This document shows positions 1 through 9,705 of a stretch of 64,000 nt of DNA, one piece after another. The number at the start of each line of letters is the position of its first letter. Position 1 is the stretch's first letter. The translations under genes were made by a program, and so were the position numbers. The DNA comes from an uncultured Desulfobacterales bacterium. GTDB lineage: Bacteria > Desulfobacterota > Desulfobulbia > Desulfobulbales > Desulfocapsaceae. Below the pieces are notes generated by a model. It was not told the DNA's origin. It made no database searches and worked only from the letters and a program-made list of their open reading frames with translations. The stretch covers positions 124,001 to 188,000 of the forward strand of contig CALGIJ010000021.1 in NCBI GenBank assembly GCA_937915545.1, in the 5' to 3' direction.

Positions 1-349
1 CGATGGGCAGGCCATCGAGCATATAGGTGTTGTATTTCTGCGACAATCCGCCACTCGCCCCCCAGTTGGCGTCGTTGCGGGACAGTACCGACACGGCAAT
101 ACCGGGCTGCGTGGTGAGCAACTCAGCGAGATTATTGTTGCCGGAAACCATGGCCTCAATTTCAGCGCTGTCGATGATTTCCACCTTCTGGGTGACATTC
201 CCAGGGGTTTTCGGGCTCTTCGAAGCGGTGATTACCATTTCCTCGATCTGGGCAGCTCCCTGCTGGGCCGCCTGACTCCATACGGGGAAAGCGGTCAACG
301 CAAGGGCGAGGGCTGTCTTAACAACTTTTTTCGCGGGTGGATTGTTCAT
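1..349 (-). CDS. TonB-dependent receptor, N-terminal part (truncated by window edge)
   Basis: Only the first 116 codons are inside the window; the gene runs off the left edge. The start is the ATG at 349, reading MNNPPAKKVVKTALALAL, a basic n-region and hydrophobic core typical of a Sec signal peptide ending near WSQAAQ. It continues into a TonB-box-like stretch (EEMVITASKSP) and the start of a plug domain (VEIIDSAEIE, then LLTTQPGIAVS and YMLDGLPI). Family knowledge: such outer-membrane receptors import siderophores, cobalamin or metal complexes using TonB energy. The substrate cannot be told from this fragment. The divergent-looking leader carries a perfect 15-bp inverted repeat about 54 bp upstream, which may be its operator. 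Confidence 0.85.
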   Translation of the reverse strand, partial: MNNPPAKKVVKTALALALTAFPVWSQAAQQGAAQIEEMVITASKSPKTPGNVTQKVEIIDSAEIEAMVSGNNNLAELLTTQPGIAVSVLSRNDANWGASGGLSQKYNTYMLDGLPI

Positions 350-402
350 GGTCTTCTCTCACATCCCTGACTTAGTCAATGCATCTCAGTCATCCTGGAC
401 GC

Positions 403-437
403 CATTGTCACACGATGCCATTCATCGTGTGACAATG
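403..437. promoter_or_regulatory. Perfect 15-bp inverted repeat upstream of the receptor gene
   Basis: CATTGTCACACGATG (403-417) and its exact reverse complement CATCGTGTGACAATG (423-437) are separated by five bases (CCATT). No T-run follows on either strand, so an operator or a leader RNA hairpin is more likely than an intrinsic terminator. It lies 54 bp upstream of the receptor start. The rest of the 350-672 gap is comparatively AT-rich and shows no gene. Confidence 0.6.
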
Positions 438-661
438 TGCTGCTTACCGCGAAACGCTACAGGCGTCAATCAAAATTGAACACGAAATGACAAATCATAC
501 CCCGGAAGGGGGTCCGAAGCCGTCCCAAACAAACCATGCATAACAATTTGTAACTACACATCAAACACGTAACAACAATAGATATGATGCACACAAATTT
601 CTGAATTGTCAGCTGGGACGCAAAAGAAAGGCGAGAGTAAAATTGCTGGGATGGGATGAGG

Positions 662-681
662 ATGCGTTGTGGTCAACGCAT
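662..681 (-). terminator. Hairpin overlapping the end of the ZIP transporter gene
   Basis: ATGCGTTG (662-669) pairs with CAACGCAT (674-681) around a four-base loop. The hairpin contains the stop codon of the upstream ZIP gene. There is no U-run, so it may terminate transcription weakly or protect the 3' end. Confidence 0.35.
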
Positions 682-1566
682 GAGGAGGAGGCTTAAGGCC
701 ATCATCGCCATGCCGCCGACCAGGCCGAAGAGGCTATCGTGGCCCTGACCGTAGGCACGGCTGGTGGGGAGCAGTTCGTCGAGGCTGATATAGACCATGA
801 TGCCGGCAACCCCGCCGAAGAGGATGCCCATGAGCTGCGGCGGCAATACCCCCTGGGGGCTGCCGGCGAAGAAGAGGATGACCAGGTAGGCGACGCCTGC
901 GCCCACCGGCTCGGCCAGGCCGCTGGCGAAGGAGTAGAAAAAGGCGGTGCGCCGCTTGCCGGTGGCGTAGTAGAGGGGCACCGAGACGCTGATGCCCTCG
1001 GGGATGTTGTGCAGGGCGATGGCGATGGCGATGGCCACGCCGAGGCTCGGGTCCTCGAGGGCGGCGAGGAAGGTGGCCAGCCCTTCGGGGAAGTTGTGGA
1101 TGCCGATGGCCAGGGCGGTGAACAGGCCCATGCGCAGCAGCTTGGCGTGGTCACGAGGCACCCCAGACGCGGCGGCCCTGGCTCTGGGACGGGGGCGATC
1201 GTCCTGCATCAGCGGGACGTCCTGGTCGTGGAGGAGGTCGGTCTCGGCCTCGTCGTGGATCTCGTGGGGGTTGGACTCCCCGGGGATGAGGTTGTCGATC
1301 AGGCCGATGAGCAGCATACCGCCAAAGAACGAGGCGACGTTGACCCAATGGCCGAGGGGGTCACCATAGTGCTGTACCAGCGCATTCTGGCCCTTGAAGA
1401 ATATCTCGACGAAGGAGACGTAGAGCATCACCCCGGCGGAAAAGCCGGTGGCTACGGAAAGGAAGCGATAATTGGAGAGTTTGGCGGCAAAGGCGATGAT
1501 GCTGCCGATACCGGTGGCCAGGCCGGCGAAGGCGGTCAAGCCCAGTGCGAACCATACGTCATTCAT
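673..1566 (-). CDS. zupT: ZIP family divalent metal transporter (ZupT-like)
   Basis: Inner-membrane uptake carrier for zinc and other divalent metals by family. The start is set at the ATG at 1566 ([10 protein letters not shown]); an in-frame TTG at 1590 would add eight charged residues ahead of the first membrane helix and has no ribosome site. The protein is 297 aa with about eight hydrophobic segments. The two ZIP signature helices are clear: [10 protein letters not shown], and [15 protein letters not shown] about 30 residues later, with the metal-binding H/E pairs intact. A charged cytoplasmic loop of roughly 65 residues rich in Asp, Glu and Arg separates TM3 and TM4, longer than in E. 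coli ZupT. It lies upstream of the TonB receptor on the same strand, but a 323-bp gap argues against an operon. Confidence 0.85.
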   Translation of the reverse strand: MNDVWFALGLTAFAGLATGIGSIIAFAAKLSNYRFLSVATGFSAGVMLYVSFVEIFFKGQNALVQHYGDPLGHWVNVASFFGGMLLIGLIDNLIPGESNPHEIHDEAETDLLHDQDVPLMQDDRPRPRARAAASGVPRDHAKLLRMGLFTALAIGIHNFPEGLATFLAALEDPSLGVAIAIAIALHNIPEGISVSVPLYYATGKRRTAFFYSFASGLAEPVGAGVAYLVILFFAGSPQGVLPPQLMGILFGGVAGIMVYISLDELLPTSRAYGQGHDSLFGLVGGMAMMALSLLLMR

Positions 1567-1780
1567 CTCCCTGCCGTCCCCCGCTGCCAAGATGTTGCGC
1601 GATGTACCCGAGTTCCTCGTATTTGTCCCATCGCCACCCGCTTGTCCAGCACAATTTCACGGCCAATGGCCAAAGCTGGCCTTACAGCTCCTTTTCCTGT
1701 TGGTGAGCAGGGCGAGATCCGGTACTATGGCCGGCGGATTTGTGCGCAAAACCTGGTGACGCCAGGAAAGGAGTGGCACC

Positions 1781-2569
1781 GTGCTGGAATTTCTGCCCCA
1801 ATACCCCCCTGCCTTCTGGCCGAGCGCCCTGGCCTCGGTGCTGCTCATCGGCATCTCCAAGGCCGGCTTCGGCGCCGGCGTCGGCGTCATCGCCACGCCG
1901 CTGATGGCCCTGACCATCCCCACCGCCGAGGCCGCCGCCCTGCTCCTGCCCCTACTGATCATCTCCGACTTCATGGCCATCCGCCAGTACCGCTCGCGCT
2001 ACGACAAGCGCAACCTGGCCATCCTCCTGCCGGGGGCGATGGTCGGTGTCGCCGTGGGCTGGCTGTTCTTTGACTACTTCCGTGGCCACGAGCAAATCCT
2101 CAAGATCGGCATCGGCATCCTCGCCCTCGGTTTCGTTCTCTTTCAGCTGCTCCACGCCCGCCTGGTGGGCATGCTCAAGAAGCGCCACCCGCCGGTGGCG
2201 GAGGGGGTGATATGGGGCATCGTCTCCGGCTTCACCTCGACGCTGGCCCATGTCGGCAGCCCCCCGGCCATGGTCTACCTGCTGCCGCAGAACCTGCCGC
2301 GCGACATCTACGTCGGCACCACCATCTATTTCTTCACCATCACCAACGTGGTCAAGCTCATCCCCTACGCCGAGCTCGGCCTGCTCAACGTCGGCAACCT
2401 GACCACCGTGGTCCTGCTCCTGCCGATGACCTACCTCGGTGTACGGCTCGGCCATTTCCTCAACCACAAGTGCAGCGACCGGTGGTTCAACATCCTCGTC
2501 TACGGCCTGCTCGCCCTCACCGGCCTGCAGCTGGTGACCGGCTTCGACGTGCTACGCCTGCTGCACTAA
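1781..2569 (+). CDS. Sulfite exporter TauE/SafE family membrane protein
   Basis: 262-residue polytopic inner-membrane protein with about eight transmembrane helices. The duplicated TauE/SafE arrangement is visible: an N-terminal half beginning FWPSALASVLLIGISKAGFGAG and a C-terminal half with the conserved GFTSTLAHVGSPPAM segment. Members export sulfite, sulfoacetate or other organosulfonates, or act in permeation of small anions; the exact substrate is unknown. The start is GTG at 1781, preceded by AAGGAG at good spacing. Its stop is only nine bases from the converging stop of ftsH, leaving no room for a terminator. Confidence 0.85.
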   Translation: MLEFLPQYPPAFWPSALASVLLIGISKAGFGAGVGVIATPLMALTIPTAEAAALLLPLLIISDFMAIRQYRSRYDKRNLAILLPGAMVGVAVGWLFFDYFRGHEQILKIGIGILALGFVLFQLLHARLVGMLKKRHPPVAEGVIWGIVSGFTSTLAHVGSPPAMVYLLPQNLPRDIYVGTTIYFFTITNVVKLIPYAELGLLNVGNLTTVVLLLPMTYLGVRLGHFLNHKCSDRWFNILVYGLLALTGLQLVTGFDVLRLLH

Positions 2570-2578
2570 GAAAGCGAC

Positions 2579-4399
2579 TCAAAGCGCCTCGGCGCGTTTG
2601 ATGGCGGTGGTGAGCTCGGCGATCTCCTTCTCGTCGAGGGTCTCCTTTTCGAGGAGGACTCGACTCATGCCCCGGATCAGCTCGCGGTTGTCGGCGAGCA
2701 GCTCGAGGGTCTTGGCGAAGACCCCGTCAACGATGCCCTTGACCGCGGCATCGATCCGCTCGGCGGTATGGTCGCTGATGGCGTACTTGCCTCCGCCCAG
2801 CTGGCCGAGGTGGTTGGGCCGCTGGTCCTCATGGACGACATGGCCGATATCCGGATCCATGCCGTAGCGGGTGACCATGGAGCGGGCGATGTCGGTGACC
2901 CGCGACAGGTCGTCGGCAGCGCCGGTGGAGAGGTGGTCGAAGAAGAGCTTCTCCGCCACCCGGCCGCCGAGCAGCACGGCGATCTTGCGCTCCAGCTCCT
3001 CGCGAGTCATGAGAAAGCGGTCCTCGGTGGGCCGCTGCAGGGTATAGCCGAGGGCGCCGATGCCGCGCGGGATGATGGAGATCTTCTGCACCGGGTCGCA
3101 ACCGGGCAGGGCCAGGGCGGTGATGGCGTGCCCAAGCTCGTGAATGGCAACGATCTCGCGCTCACGCGGGTTGAGCAGGCGGTTGCGCTTCTCCAGCCCG
3201 GCGATGATGCGCTCGAAGGCCTGGGTGAAGTCGTCCATGGTGATGCGCTCGCCCTTGCGGCGGGTGGCGAGCAGGGCCGCCTCGTTGACCAGGTTGGCGA
3301 GGTCGGCGCCGGAGAAGCCGGTGGTCAGCTCGGCGATCTTCTCCACCTCGACATCGACACTGACCGTCACCTTCTTCATGTGCACCTGGAGGATGGCGAT
3401 GCGGCCGAGCTTGTCGGGGCGGTCGACCAGCACCTGGCGGTCGAAGCGCCCGGCGCGGAGCAGGGCGGGGTCGAGGATCTCCGGGCGGTTGGTGGCGGCC
3501 AGCAGCACCAGCCCGCTGGTCTGATCGAAGCCGTCCAGCTCGACCAGCAACTGATTGAGGGTCTGCTCGCGCTCGTCGTTGCCGCCGTAGATACCGCTGC
3601 CACGGGCGCGGCCCAGGGCGTCGAGCTCGTCGATGAAGATAATCGCCGGGGCGCTCTTGCCGGCCTGAGCGAAGAGGTCGCGCACCCTGGCGGCGCCGAC
3701 ACCGACGAACATCTCGACAAACTCAGAGCCGCTGATGGAGAAGAACGGCACCCCCGCCTCGCCGGCCACTGCCCGGGCGAGCAGGGTCTTGCCGGTGCCG
3801 GGGGGGCCGACGAGCAGCACCCCCTTGGGCATGCGCGCCCCGAGCTTGCCGTAATCGCTGGGTGACTTGAGGAAATCGACGATCTCCACCAGCTCGTGCT
3901 TGCTCTCGTCGACACCGGCGACGTCATCGAAGCTCACCCCGGTCTCTTTTTCCATATAGATCTTGGCCTTCGACTTGCCGATGCTCATGAAGCCGCCGCC
4001 CGGCCCCTGCTTTTCGGCAAACTTCTTGAAGACGAAATACCAGACGCCGAAGAAGAGCAGGGTCGGCACGATCCACGACAGCAGGGTCGAGAAAAACTTG
4101 CTCTCGCTGACCTGGGTGAAGGGAACATTGTAGGCGGAGAGCTGCTCGGCCAGCTTTGGGTCGACGCGGTTGGCGACAACTATTCTCTTGCCTCTCTCGT
4201 CGGCTTCGCGTAACTCACCGACGATGTATTTTTCGCGGATCGACAGCTCCGCCACCTTCCCTTCCTTGAGCAGGTGCTCCAATTGACTGTAGGGCACCGC
4301 TTCCACCGCCTGCTGTTGCTGCCAAAGCTCCTGGATGATGAGGATGCCGAAGATGGCAATGATGGCGTAGGTGTAGTTGAAGGTCTGTTTCTTGTCCAT
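2579..4399 (-). CDS. ftsH: ATP-dependent zinc metalloprotease FtsH
   Basis: Membrane-anchored AAA+ protease that degrades unassembled membrane proteins and regulatory factors. The ATG at 4399 ([15 protein letters not shown]) is preceded by AAGGGG and gives 606 aa, close to the usual length. The architecture is two transmembrane segments (about residues 9-23 and 107-124) enclosing a periplasmic domain, then an AAA+ module with Walker A GPPGTGKT (198-205), Walker [11 protein letters not shown], the SRH region, and the zinc protease site HELGH (420-424). All catalytic residues are present. It is followed upstream by a hybrid kinase on the same strand, 108 bp away. No sign of disruption. Confidence 0.97.
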   Translation of the reverse strand: MDKKQTFNYTYAIIAIFGILIIQELWQQQQAVEAVPYSQLEHLLKEGKVAELSIREKYIVGELREADERGKRIVVANRVDPKLAEQLSAYNVPFTQVSESKFFSTLLSWIVPTLLFFGVWYFVFKKFAEKQGPGGGFMSIGKSKAKIYMEKETGVSFDDVAGVDESKHELVEIVDFLKSPSDYGKLGARMPKGVLLVGPPGTGKTLLARAVAGEAGVPFFSISGSEFVEMFVGVGAARVRDLFAQAGKSAPAIIFIDELDALGRARGSGIYGGNDEREQTLNQLLVELDGFDQTSGLVLLAATNRPEILDPALLRAGRFDRQVLVDRPDKLGRIAILQVHMKKVTVSVDVEVEKIAELTTGFSGADLANLVNEAALLATRRKGERITMDDFTQAFERIIAGLEKRNRLLNPREREIVAIHELGHAITALALPGCDPVQKISIIPRGIGALGYTLQRPTEDRFLMTREELERKIAVLLGGRVAEKLFFDHLSTGAADDLSRVTDIARSMVTRYGMDPDIGHVVHEDQRPNHLGQLGGGKYAISDHTAERIDAAVKGIVDGVFAKTLELLADNRELIRGMSRVLLEKETLDEKEIAELTTAIKRAEAL

Positions 4400-4507
4400 A
4401 GGCCCCCCTTGAGGCGAAAAAATCAGGGCGCGCGCCACCATGGCGCACCGTTCTCCTGGCAAGATAGGTCGGCTCGAGGTCAACGGCAAGGCGGCCGACG
4501 CTATCAA

Positions 4508-7500
4508 CTACCATCCCCTCTTCTCCAACGCCTTGCGGATGAGGGTGACGATGTCCTTCCTCACCAGGGGCTTCATGGCGAAGCCCGCGAGGCCCATGGC
4601 CCGCACGCGCTCCTCAGAGAGGGCGTTTCCATAGCCAGTGCAGAGAATAATCGGCAGCCCCGGACGCAGCTGCAGGAGGCGGCGGGCGAGGTCGATGCCG
4701 GTCATCCCCGGCATGGTCTGGTCGGTGATGACCAGGTCGTAGAGTTCGGGCTGGTTCTGGAAGGCGCTCAGCGCCTCGAGGCTGCTGGTCCGCGAGGTGA
4801 CCCGGTAGCCGGCCCGTTCCAGCATCGCCCGCCCCAGGTCGGCGAGGATCGGTTCGTCGTCGACGAGAAGGATATGCTCGCCGCCGGCGCCCTCCGCCAC
4901 GTCCCGCTCTTCGACCACCCCCGCCACCACCCCGGAGGCGGGCAGGTAGACATGGAAGGTTGTGCCCCGGCCGAGCACACTGTCGCAAACCACCGCCCCG
5001 CCATATTCGGCAACGATGCCCTGCACCGTCGCCAGGCCCAGGCCGGTGCCCTTGCCAACCTCCTTGGTGGTGAAATAGGGGTCGAAGATGCGCTGGCGCA
5101 CCTCCGGGGCGATGCCATTGCCGCTGTCGGCGATGGACAGGCGCACATAGTCGCCTGCGGCGAGGCGGCCGACATCGGCACGCGCCTCCCCCACCTGGGA
5201 GAAGCGCCCGAGACGCACCTCGAGGACACCGCCGCCACCCTCCATGGCATGGAAGGCGTTGGTGCCGAGGTTCATGACGATCTGGTGCAGGTGGGTGGGG
5301 TCGGCGAGGACCGGGCCGCAGTCATTTTCAATATCCTCGACGATGACGATGGTCGCCGGCAGGGAGGCACGCAGCAGCTTGACCGCCTCCTCGATGATGG
5401 GCCCCGGCTGCAAGGCCACCTTCTCGAAAGCCGACTGGCGGCTGAAGGCGAGAATCTGCCGCACCAGCTCCTTGGCGCGCATGCCCGCCTTGAGCACCTG
5501 GTCGCTGTCGTTATATGCCGGCGAGCCCGCCGGGCTGTCGTCGCGCAGCATCTCGGCATAGCCGATGATCGCCCCGAGGATGTTGTTGAAGTCGTGGGCG
5601 ATGCCACCGGCGAGGGTGCCGATGGCCTCGAGCTTCTGCGCCTGGTGCAGCTGGGCCGTCAGCCGCCGCTTTTCCTCCTCGTCGCGGCGGTGCTCGGTGA
5701 TGTCAACCGACACCCCCAGCACCGCCGGGCGGTTGTCGGCAAAGGCGGTGAAGGGCACCCGCACCGAGGAGTAGTGGCGTTCTGTCTCCTCACCAGGCAG
5801 GGTGACGACGACCTCGGCCTGACGCAGTTCGCCGCTGGCGATGACCTCTTGGTCCAGCGCCCGCAGCCGCGCCACCTCCTCCTCGTCGCCGAGGAGGTCC
5901 CCGTCGAACTGGCCGGTCATCTCCGCCACCGTCAGGCCATAGGCCTCAGCAAGGGTGCGGTTGACGAGGAGGTAACGGCCGTCGAGGTCCTTGGCGAAGA
6001 TGAAGTGCGGCACGAGGTCGATGACCTGGCGCAGCTCCTCGCGGCTGGCGGCGGCCGCCGCCTCGGCCCGCTTCTTCTCGGTGACGTCCTCGAGGCAGGC
6101 GATGAGCGACAGCGGCGCGCCATCCCTGCCGCGCTGCAGCGAGACGGTGAGGTTGCCCCAGATCACCGAACCGTCGCGGTGCAAGTAGCGCTTCTCCTGG
6201 GAAAGGTCTTCGATCTCGCCGGAGAGCAGGCGGCGCAGGCCGATTTCGCTGGGACGGCGATCGTCGGGGTGAGTGATGTCGCGCCACACCACCCCAGCCA
6301 GTTCCTCGGGGCTGTAGCCGAGGATCTCGCAGAAGCGCGGGTTGACATGGAAGCCGGAACCATCGAGGTAGCGCTGGCTGATACCGATGGCGGCGTGCTC
6401 GAAGATGGCGCGGAAGCGGTCCTCGCTCTCCACCAGGGCCGCCTCGACGCGGCGCAGTTCGCTGATATCCGAGGCCACCTGCAGCTTGGCCGGGCGCCCG
6501 TCCTGCCAGGTGATCATGGTGTCGATATTGACGTAGGTCCGGCCGCTCAGTGGGTCGCTCTCCTCCCAGGTGGCGGTTGTGCCGAGCGAGCCATCCTGCA
6601 GGCCGAACAGGCGGCAGAAGGGGCAGGGCCCGGGTTCGTCGTGCAGTACCTGCCAGCAGGGCTTGCCGATGGTGTCTTCGCCGAAGCGGCGCTGCATCGC
6701 TTTGTTCATAAAAAGGATGGAGTAGGTCTCCGGGTCCATGACGTAGATTTCGGCGGGGATGGCGTCCATTACCGTGCCGAGTAGGCCGATGGAGGCCTCG
6801 AGCCGCCGCTGCGCCCTCTTCAGCTCGGTAATCTCCGAGGTCATGGTGCCGGAGCCGAGCAGGCGGCCGTCCTCGCCGTACACCGGAAATTTCTTGGTGA
6901 GAAAGGTCAGGGTCGAGCCATCCGCGGCCTGGGTGTCCTCCTCGACAGTCAGGCTCTGCCCGGGGGGCAGATATAGGGCACGGCGGTCCGCGTCCATATA
7001 GGCGGCGATCTGCTGTGGCGTCGACAGGCCGGCAAAGGCCTCAGCGTCGGTCTTGCCGAGGACGTCGCCGGTGGTCTTGCCGGTCAGGACGGTATAGGCG
7101 CGGTTGACCAGCACATAACGCAGTTCGGTGTCCTTGAAGACGACGATGTGCTCGGCATTGTCGAGCAGTTGACGGAAAATGGCGCGGCCTTCCTCGCCCT
7201 GGCGGCGCTCGGTGATGTCGAGCCCATGGGCAAGAAAAGTGCCGTCGGGCAAGGCGGTGGCGATCACCGACCACCAGCGCTTCACCCCGTCCTTGCGCCT
7301 GAAGGGCAACTCGCCGGTGGCGGTGCCATGGGCCTTGACCCTGGCGAAGTGGGCCAGCCCCTCCGCCACCGCCTCGGGCGGCAGGAGTTCGTGGACATGC
7401 ATGGCGAGGAGTTCGTCGCGGCTGTAGCCGGTGATGCGGCAGGCCTCGGGATTGACGTCGAGGTAGCGGCCATCGCCGTCGACGATGAAGATCCCCGACG

Positions 7501-8662
7501 GCGCCTCGTCGATATAGGTGCGGTAGCGCGCCTCGCTGGCGCGCAGGGCCTGCTCGGCGCGGCGCCGGGCAATCAGCGCCGAGGAGAGCAGCAGCAGGCC
7601 GAGGCCCATGACGAGAAAGAGGCCCAGCGCGCCCCAGATGACGAGGCGGTAGCGGTCGTAGAGGGTCTGTGGCTTGCCGACCACTGTTGCGTCTTCGGGG
7701 ATCAGCTCCTCGTCGACATGGAAGCGGCGCAGCTGCTGGTAGTCGACGAAGACCTCGTTGGGGCTGTCCATCACCACCGGCAGATGGGCGGGGTCGACAC
7801 CCTCGAGGATGCGCCGTGCCAGCCTGCCGGCCGCCCTCCCCTGAGCCTCGCCGCTCACCACCCGCCCGCCGAGGGCACCATGGCCGATGTCGAAGTCCCA
7901 GCAGGTGAGCACCGGCACCGGCGCGATGCTTGTCAAGAGCCGCATGCTCTCCTCCAGGGAGAGGGCGGAACCGTCTTCCTCACTGAGGGTGTCGAGGCGC
8001 AGCACCATGGTGTCGCCGGAGAGGGCGGCGAACTGCTGGACATCGGACCGCTTCAGGTCAAGCAACTCGGTGACGATCACCGGCCGGGCGAACTCCCCGG
8101 CACTGGCGCGCAGTGCTGCGAGGTTGATGCTCCCCACCCCCGTGGTCGAGGCGACCACCGCCAGGCGCCTGACCTGCGGAAAGAGCCGCAAGCCGAGGTT
8201 GACCGTACCGGGGATATCCACCGCCTCGTTGACCCCGGTCACCCGCCCCTTCCCGGTGACGCGCGCCCGGGTGAAGTTGTTGACGCCGCAGAACACCAGC
8301 GGCAGACGCGTATCGATATGGTCGCGATGCTCAAGGAGAAAGTTGAAGGCAGCATCGTCGGCGGCGATGAGAATACCCGGGGAAAAAGTGGTGTATTTTT
8401 TCTCCAGGAGTTGGTGCTGCAGGAAATAATAGCCCTGGTCATTATGCTGGCGGGCGTCAAGGTACTCGACATGGCGGGCGTGGGGCACCCCGTCGAGGGC
8501 CTCGGCCACGCCGTGCAGTATCGTTTGCGACCAAGTGTCTTCGGCGTCGTACGACATGAGGACGAGAACCTGCGCTTCCTCGCCGCCCTCCTTCGCGCTG
8601 GCGGCTGGGATGAAGAAGAACAGCATGGCCACCACTATCACCCTGCCAAGACAGGCTATCAT
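4508..8662 (-). CDS. Hybrid sensor histidine kinase with periplasmic binding-protein sensor and five PAS domains
   Basis: 1384 aa. The ATG at 8662 has GGAGGG upstream and is followed by a signal-peptide-like segment (MIACLGRVIVVAMLFFF). Residues about 30-330 resemble the ABC_sub_bind periplasmic fold (LVLMSYDAEDTWSQ; LVFCGVNNFTRARV; PVLTCWDFDIGHGALGG). One transmembrane helix follows (about 341-366), then five PAS repeats, a HisKA H-box (GGIAHDFNNILGAIIGY), a HATPase domain (DPYFTTKEVGKGTGLGL) and a C-terminal receiver domain (ITDQTMPGMTG). It would sense a small ligand in the periplasm and redox or light-type cues through PAS domains, then relay phosphate to its own receiver. The output partner is not identifiable. 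Its kinase-receiver half closely resembles that of the hybrid kinase at 39665-42490. Confidence 0.92.
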   Translation of the reverse strand: MIACLGRVIVVAMLFFFIPAASAKEGGEEAQVLVLMSYDAEDTWSQTILHGVAEALDGVPHARHVEYLDARQHNDQGYYFLQHQLLEKKYTTFSPGILIAADDAAFNFLLEHRDHIDTRLPLVFCGVNNFTRARVTGKGRVTGVNEAVDIPGTVNLGLRLFPQVRRLAVVASTTGVGSINLAALRASAGEFARPVIVTELLDLKRSDVQQFAALSGDTMVLRLDTLSEEDGSALSLEESMRLLTSIAPVPVLTCWDFDIGHGALGGRVVSGEAQGRAAGRLARRILEGVDPAHLPVVMDSPNEVFVDYQQLRRFHVDEELIPEDATVVGKPQTLYDRYRLVIWGALGLFLVMGLGLLLLSSALIARRRAEQALRASEARYRTYIDEAPSGIFIVDGDGRYLDVNPEACRITGYSRDELLAMHVHELLPPEAVAEGLAHFARVKAHGTATGELPFRRKDGVKRWWSVIATALPDGTFLAHGLDITERRQGEEGRAIFRQLLDNAEHIVVFKDTELRYVLVNRAYTVLTGKTTGDVLGKTDAEAFAGLSTPQQIAAYMDADRRALYLPPGQSLTVEEDTQAADGSTLTFLTKKFPVYGEDGRLLGSGTMTSEITELKRAQRRLEASIGLLGTVMDAIPAEIYVMDPETYSILFMNKAMQRRFGEDTIGKPCWQVLHDEPGPCPFCRLFGLQDGSLGTTATWEESDPLSGRTYVNIDTMITWQDGRPAKLQVASDISELRRVEAALVESEDRFRAIFEHAAIGISQRYLDGSGFHVNPRFCEILGYSPEELAGVVWRDITHPDDRRPSEIGLRRLLSGEIEDLSQEKRYLHRDGSVIWGNLTVSLQRGRDGAPLSLIACLEDVTEKKRAEAAAAASREELRQVIDLVPHFIFAKDLDGRYLLVNRTLAEAYGLTVAEMTGQFDGDLLGDEEEVARLRALDQEVIASGELRQAEVVVTLPGEETERHYSSVRVPFTAFADNRPAVLGVSVDITEHRRDEEEKRRLTAQLHQAQKLEAIGTLAGGIAHDFNNILGAIIGYAEMLRDDSPAGSPAYNDSDQVLKAGMRAKELVRQILAFSRQSAFEKVALQPGPIIEEAVKLLRASLPATIVIVEDIENDCGPVLADPTHLHQIVMNLGTNAFHAMEGGGGVLEVRLGRFSQVGEARADVGRLAAGDYVRLSIADSGNGIAPEVRQRIFDPYFTTKEVGKGTGLGLATVQGIVAEYGGAVVCDSVLGRGTTFHVYLPASGVVAGVVEERDVAEGAGGEHILLVDDEPILADLGRAMLERAGYRVTSRTSSLEALSAFQNQPELYDLVITDQTMPGMTGIDLARRLLQLRPGLPIILCTGYGNALSEERVRAMGLAGFAMKPLVRKDIVTLIRKALEKRGW

Positions 8663-8861
8663 CCTTTCCCTCCGCGTCGGCGCCGCGCCCCCTCGCTCTC
8701 GTCGCCGGGGGCAATTTTTCCTATTGGCGGCCATTCTAGCAGATTGTCCGCAATCCTGTCAAAGAAGGCTCTCCATGTCTGTGCGAGGGCTACGTTGTGG
8801 TGCCATGGCCACCTGCCACAGGGCATGCGCCCCTTTTTCACCCGAAGATGCCCGTAGCAAC

Positions 8862-8877
8862 TGGCACTCGATTTGCT
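8862..8877 (+). promoter_or_regulatory. Sigma-54 (-24/-12) promoter for the rubrerythrin-like gene
   Basis: TGGCACtcgatTTGCT matches the sigma-54 consensus TGGCAC-N5-TTGCW at every fixed position, with the required GG-N10-GC spacing (8863-8864 and 8875-8876). It lies 66 bp upstream of the ATG at 8943 in a non-coding gap, giving a predicted start near 8888. Confidence 0.85.
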
Positions 8878-8942
8878 AGACATTTTTGACGACATCGACC
8901 CTTTCGATCAACCACCCTTACGTCAGCAGTGCGAGGACAGCC

Positions 8943-9410
8943 ATGGATTTCACAGATTTCAACGCCATCATCGAGTTTGCCATCGCCCAGGAAGTGGAGG
9001 CCGCCGAATTCTACCGCGGTATCGCCACAGGCGAAGCCCAGTCGGAGAGAAAGGAGCTCTTCTCCCAGTTCGCCGCCGAGGAGGACAAGCACCGCCGCCT
9101 GCTCGAAGAGCTCAAGAAGGGTGGGGGCGAACGAACCATCGAAAGCTACAACTTCGTCTGGATCACCGATATCAAGCGCAGCAATTTTGTGGCGGACCTC
9201 AGCTACAGCCCGGGGATGCCCTACCGCGACATCCTCCTCCTCGCCGCCCAGCGCGAGGAAAAGGCCCTGGCCCTCTACAACCTGCTGCTCGCCAAGGCCG
9301 AGAGCGAGGAGGCGCGCAATATCTTCAAGATCCTTTGCCAGGAAGAGGCCAAACACAAGCTGGCCCTGGAAGGGACCCTCGACGCCTTTATGGCCGAACT
9401 CGGCGACTGA
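8943..9410 (+). CDS. Rubrerythrin-like ferritin-fold diiron protein
   Basis: 155-residue four-helix-bundle protein with two diiron motifs: an early Glu-rich helix (AQEVEAAEFYRG), EEDKH near residues 46-50, a second Glu helix (QREEKALALYNLL), and EEAKH near the C-terminus. There is no rubredoxin domain, so it is a short rubrerythrin/ferritin-like protein. Family members detoxify peroxide or handle iron in anaerobes. The start is the ATG at 8943 (MDFTDFNAII) after GAGGAC; upstream in-frame codons lack a ribosome site and would lie in the leader. It is preceded by a very good sigma-54 promoter, suggesting regulated expression, and it stands 295 bp before the molybdoenzyme operon on the same strand. 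Confidence 0.88.
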   Translation: MDFTDFNAIIEFAIAQEVEAAEFYRGIATGEAQSERKELFSQFAAEEDKHRRLLEELKKGGGERTIESYNFVWITDIKRSNFVADLSYSPGMPYRDILLLAAQREEKALALYNLLLAKAESEEARNIFKILCQEEAKHKLALEGTLDAFMAELGD

Positions 9411-9618
9411 GGGCTGCATCAACTTGATGGCACTGCGCCAACTCGACGCATTTCGTCAGTATTTCCAATTCTCTGAGCATGCAAAATAATTATTGCAGGC
9501 GAAACACCCCGGTTGCGAAATCTCACCGCGATCCCTCTGGCGAACGCCGCCATCCCGCCGCGCAGGCCGTTTTTGTCGCCTGCGCCGCCAGGCTGGCCAT
9601 CGCCGCGAGGCATTTGCC

Positions 9619-9634
9619 TGGTATGCATCTTGCT
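9619..9634 (+). promoter_or_regulatory. Probable sigma-54 promoter for the molybdoenzyme operon
   Basis: TGGTATgcatcTTGCT has the exact GG-N10-GC spacing and an intact TTGCT -12 element; the -24 element differs at two positions. It lies 72 bp before the first ATG of the operon (9706). Two GCGAAA direct repeats lie about 100 bp further upstream, where an activator could bind. The rest of the 9411-9705 gap shows no gene. Confidence 0.6.
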
Positions 9635-9705
9635 TTACGAAATCCCGAGCCCCATAGAGGCTCATCCCCCGTACTTTCGAACTCTTGCCCAAAAGGAGAA
9701 TTTTC

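Noticed and set aside
2768..3865. Long open frame antisense to ftsH
   Set aside because: Arises from third-position GC bias opposite a certain gene; no ribosome site, and its composition (Asp/Gly/His-rich) is unlike a real protein.
4274..8857. Large plus-strand open frames opposite the PAS hybrid kinase
   Set aside because: Antisense shadows of a clear kinase gene; low-complexity composition and no start signals.
8663..8942. Extra coding sequence before the rubrerythrin-like gene (in-frame start at 8886)
   Set aside because: The start at 8886 lies at or before the predicted sigma-54 transcription start and has no ribosome site; ATG 8943 fits the family N-terminus.
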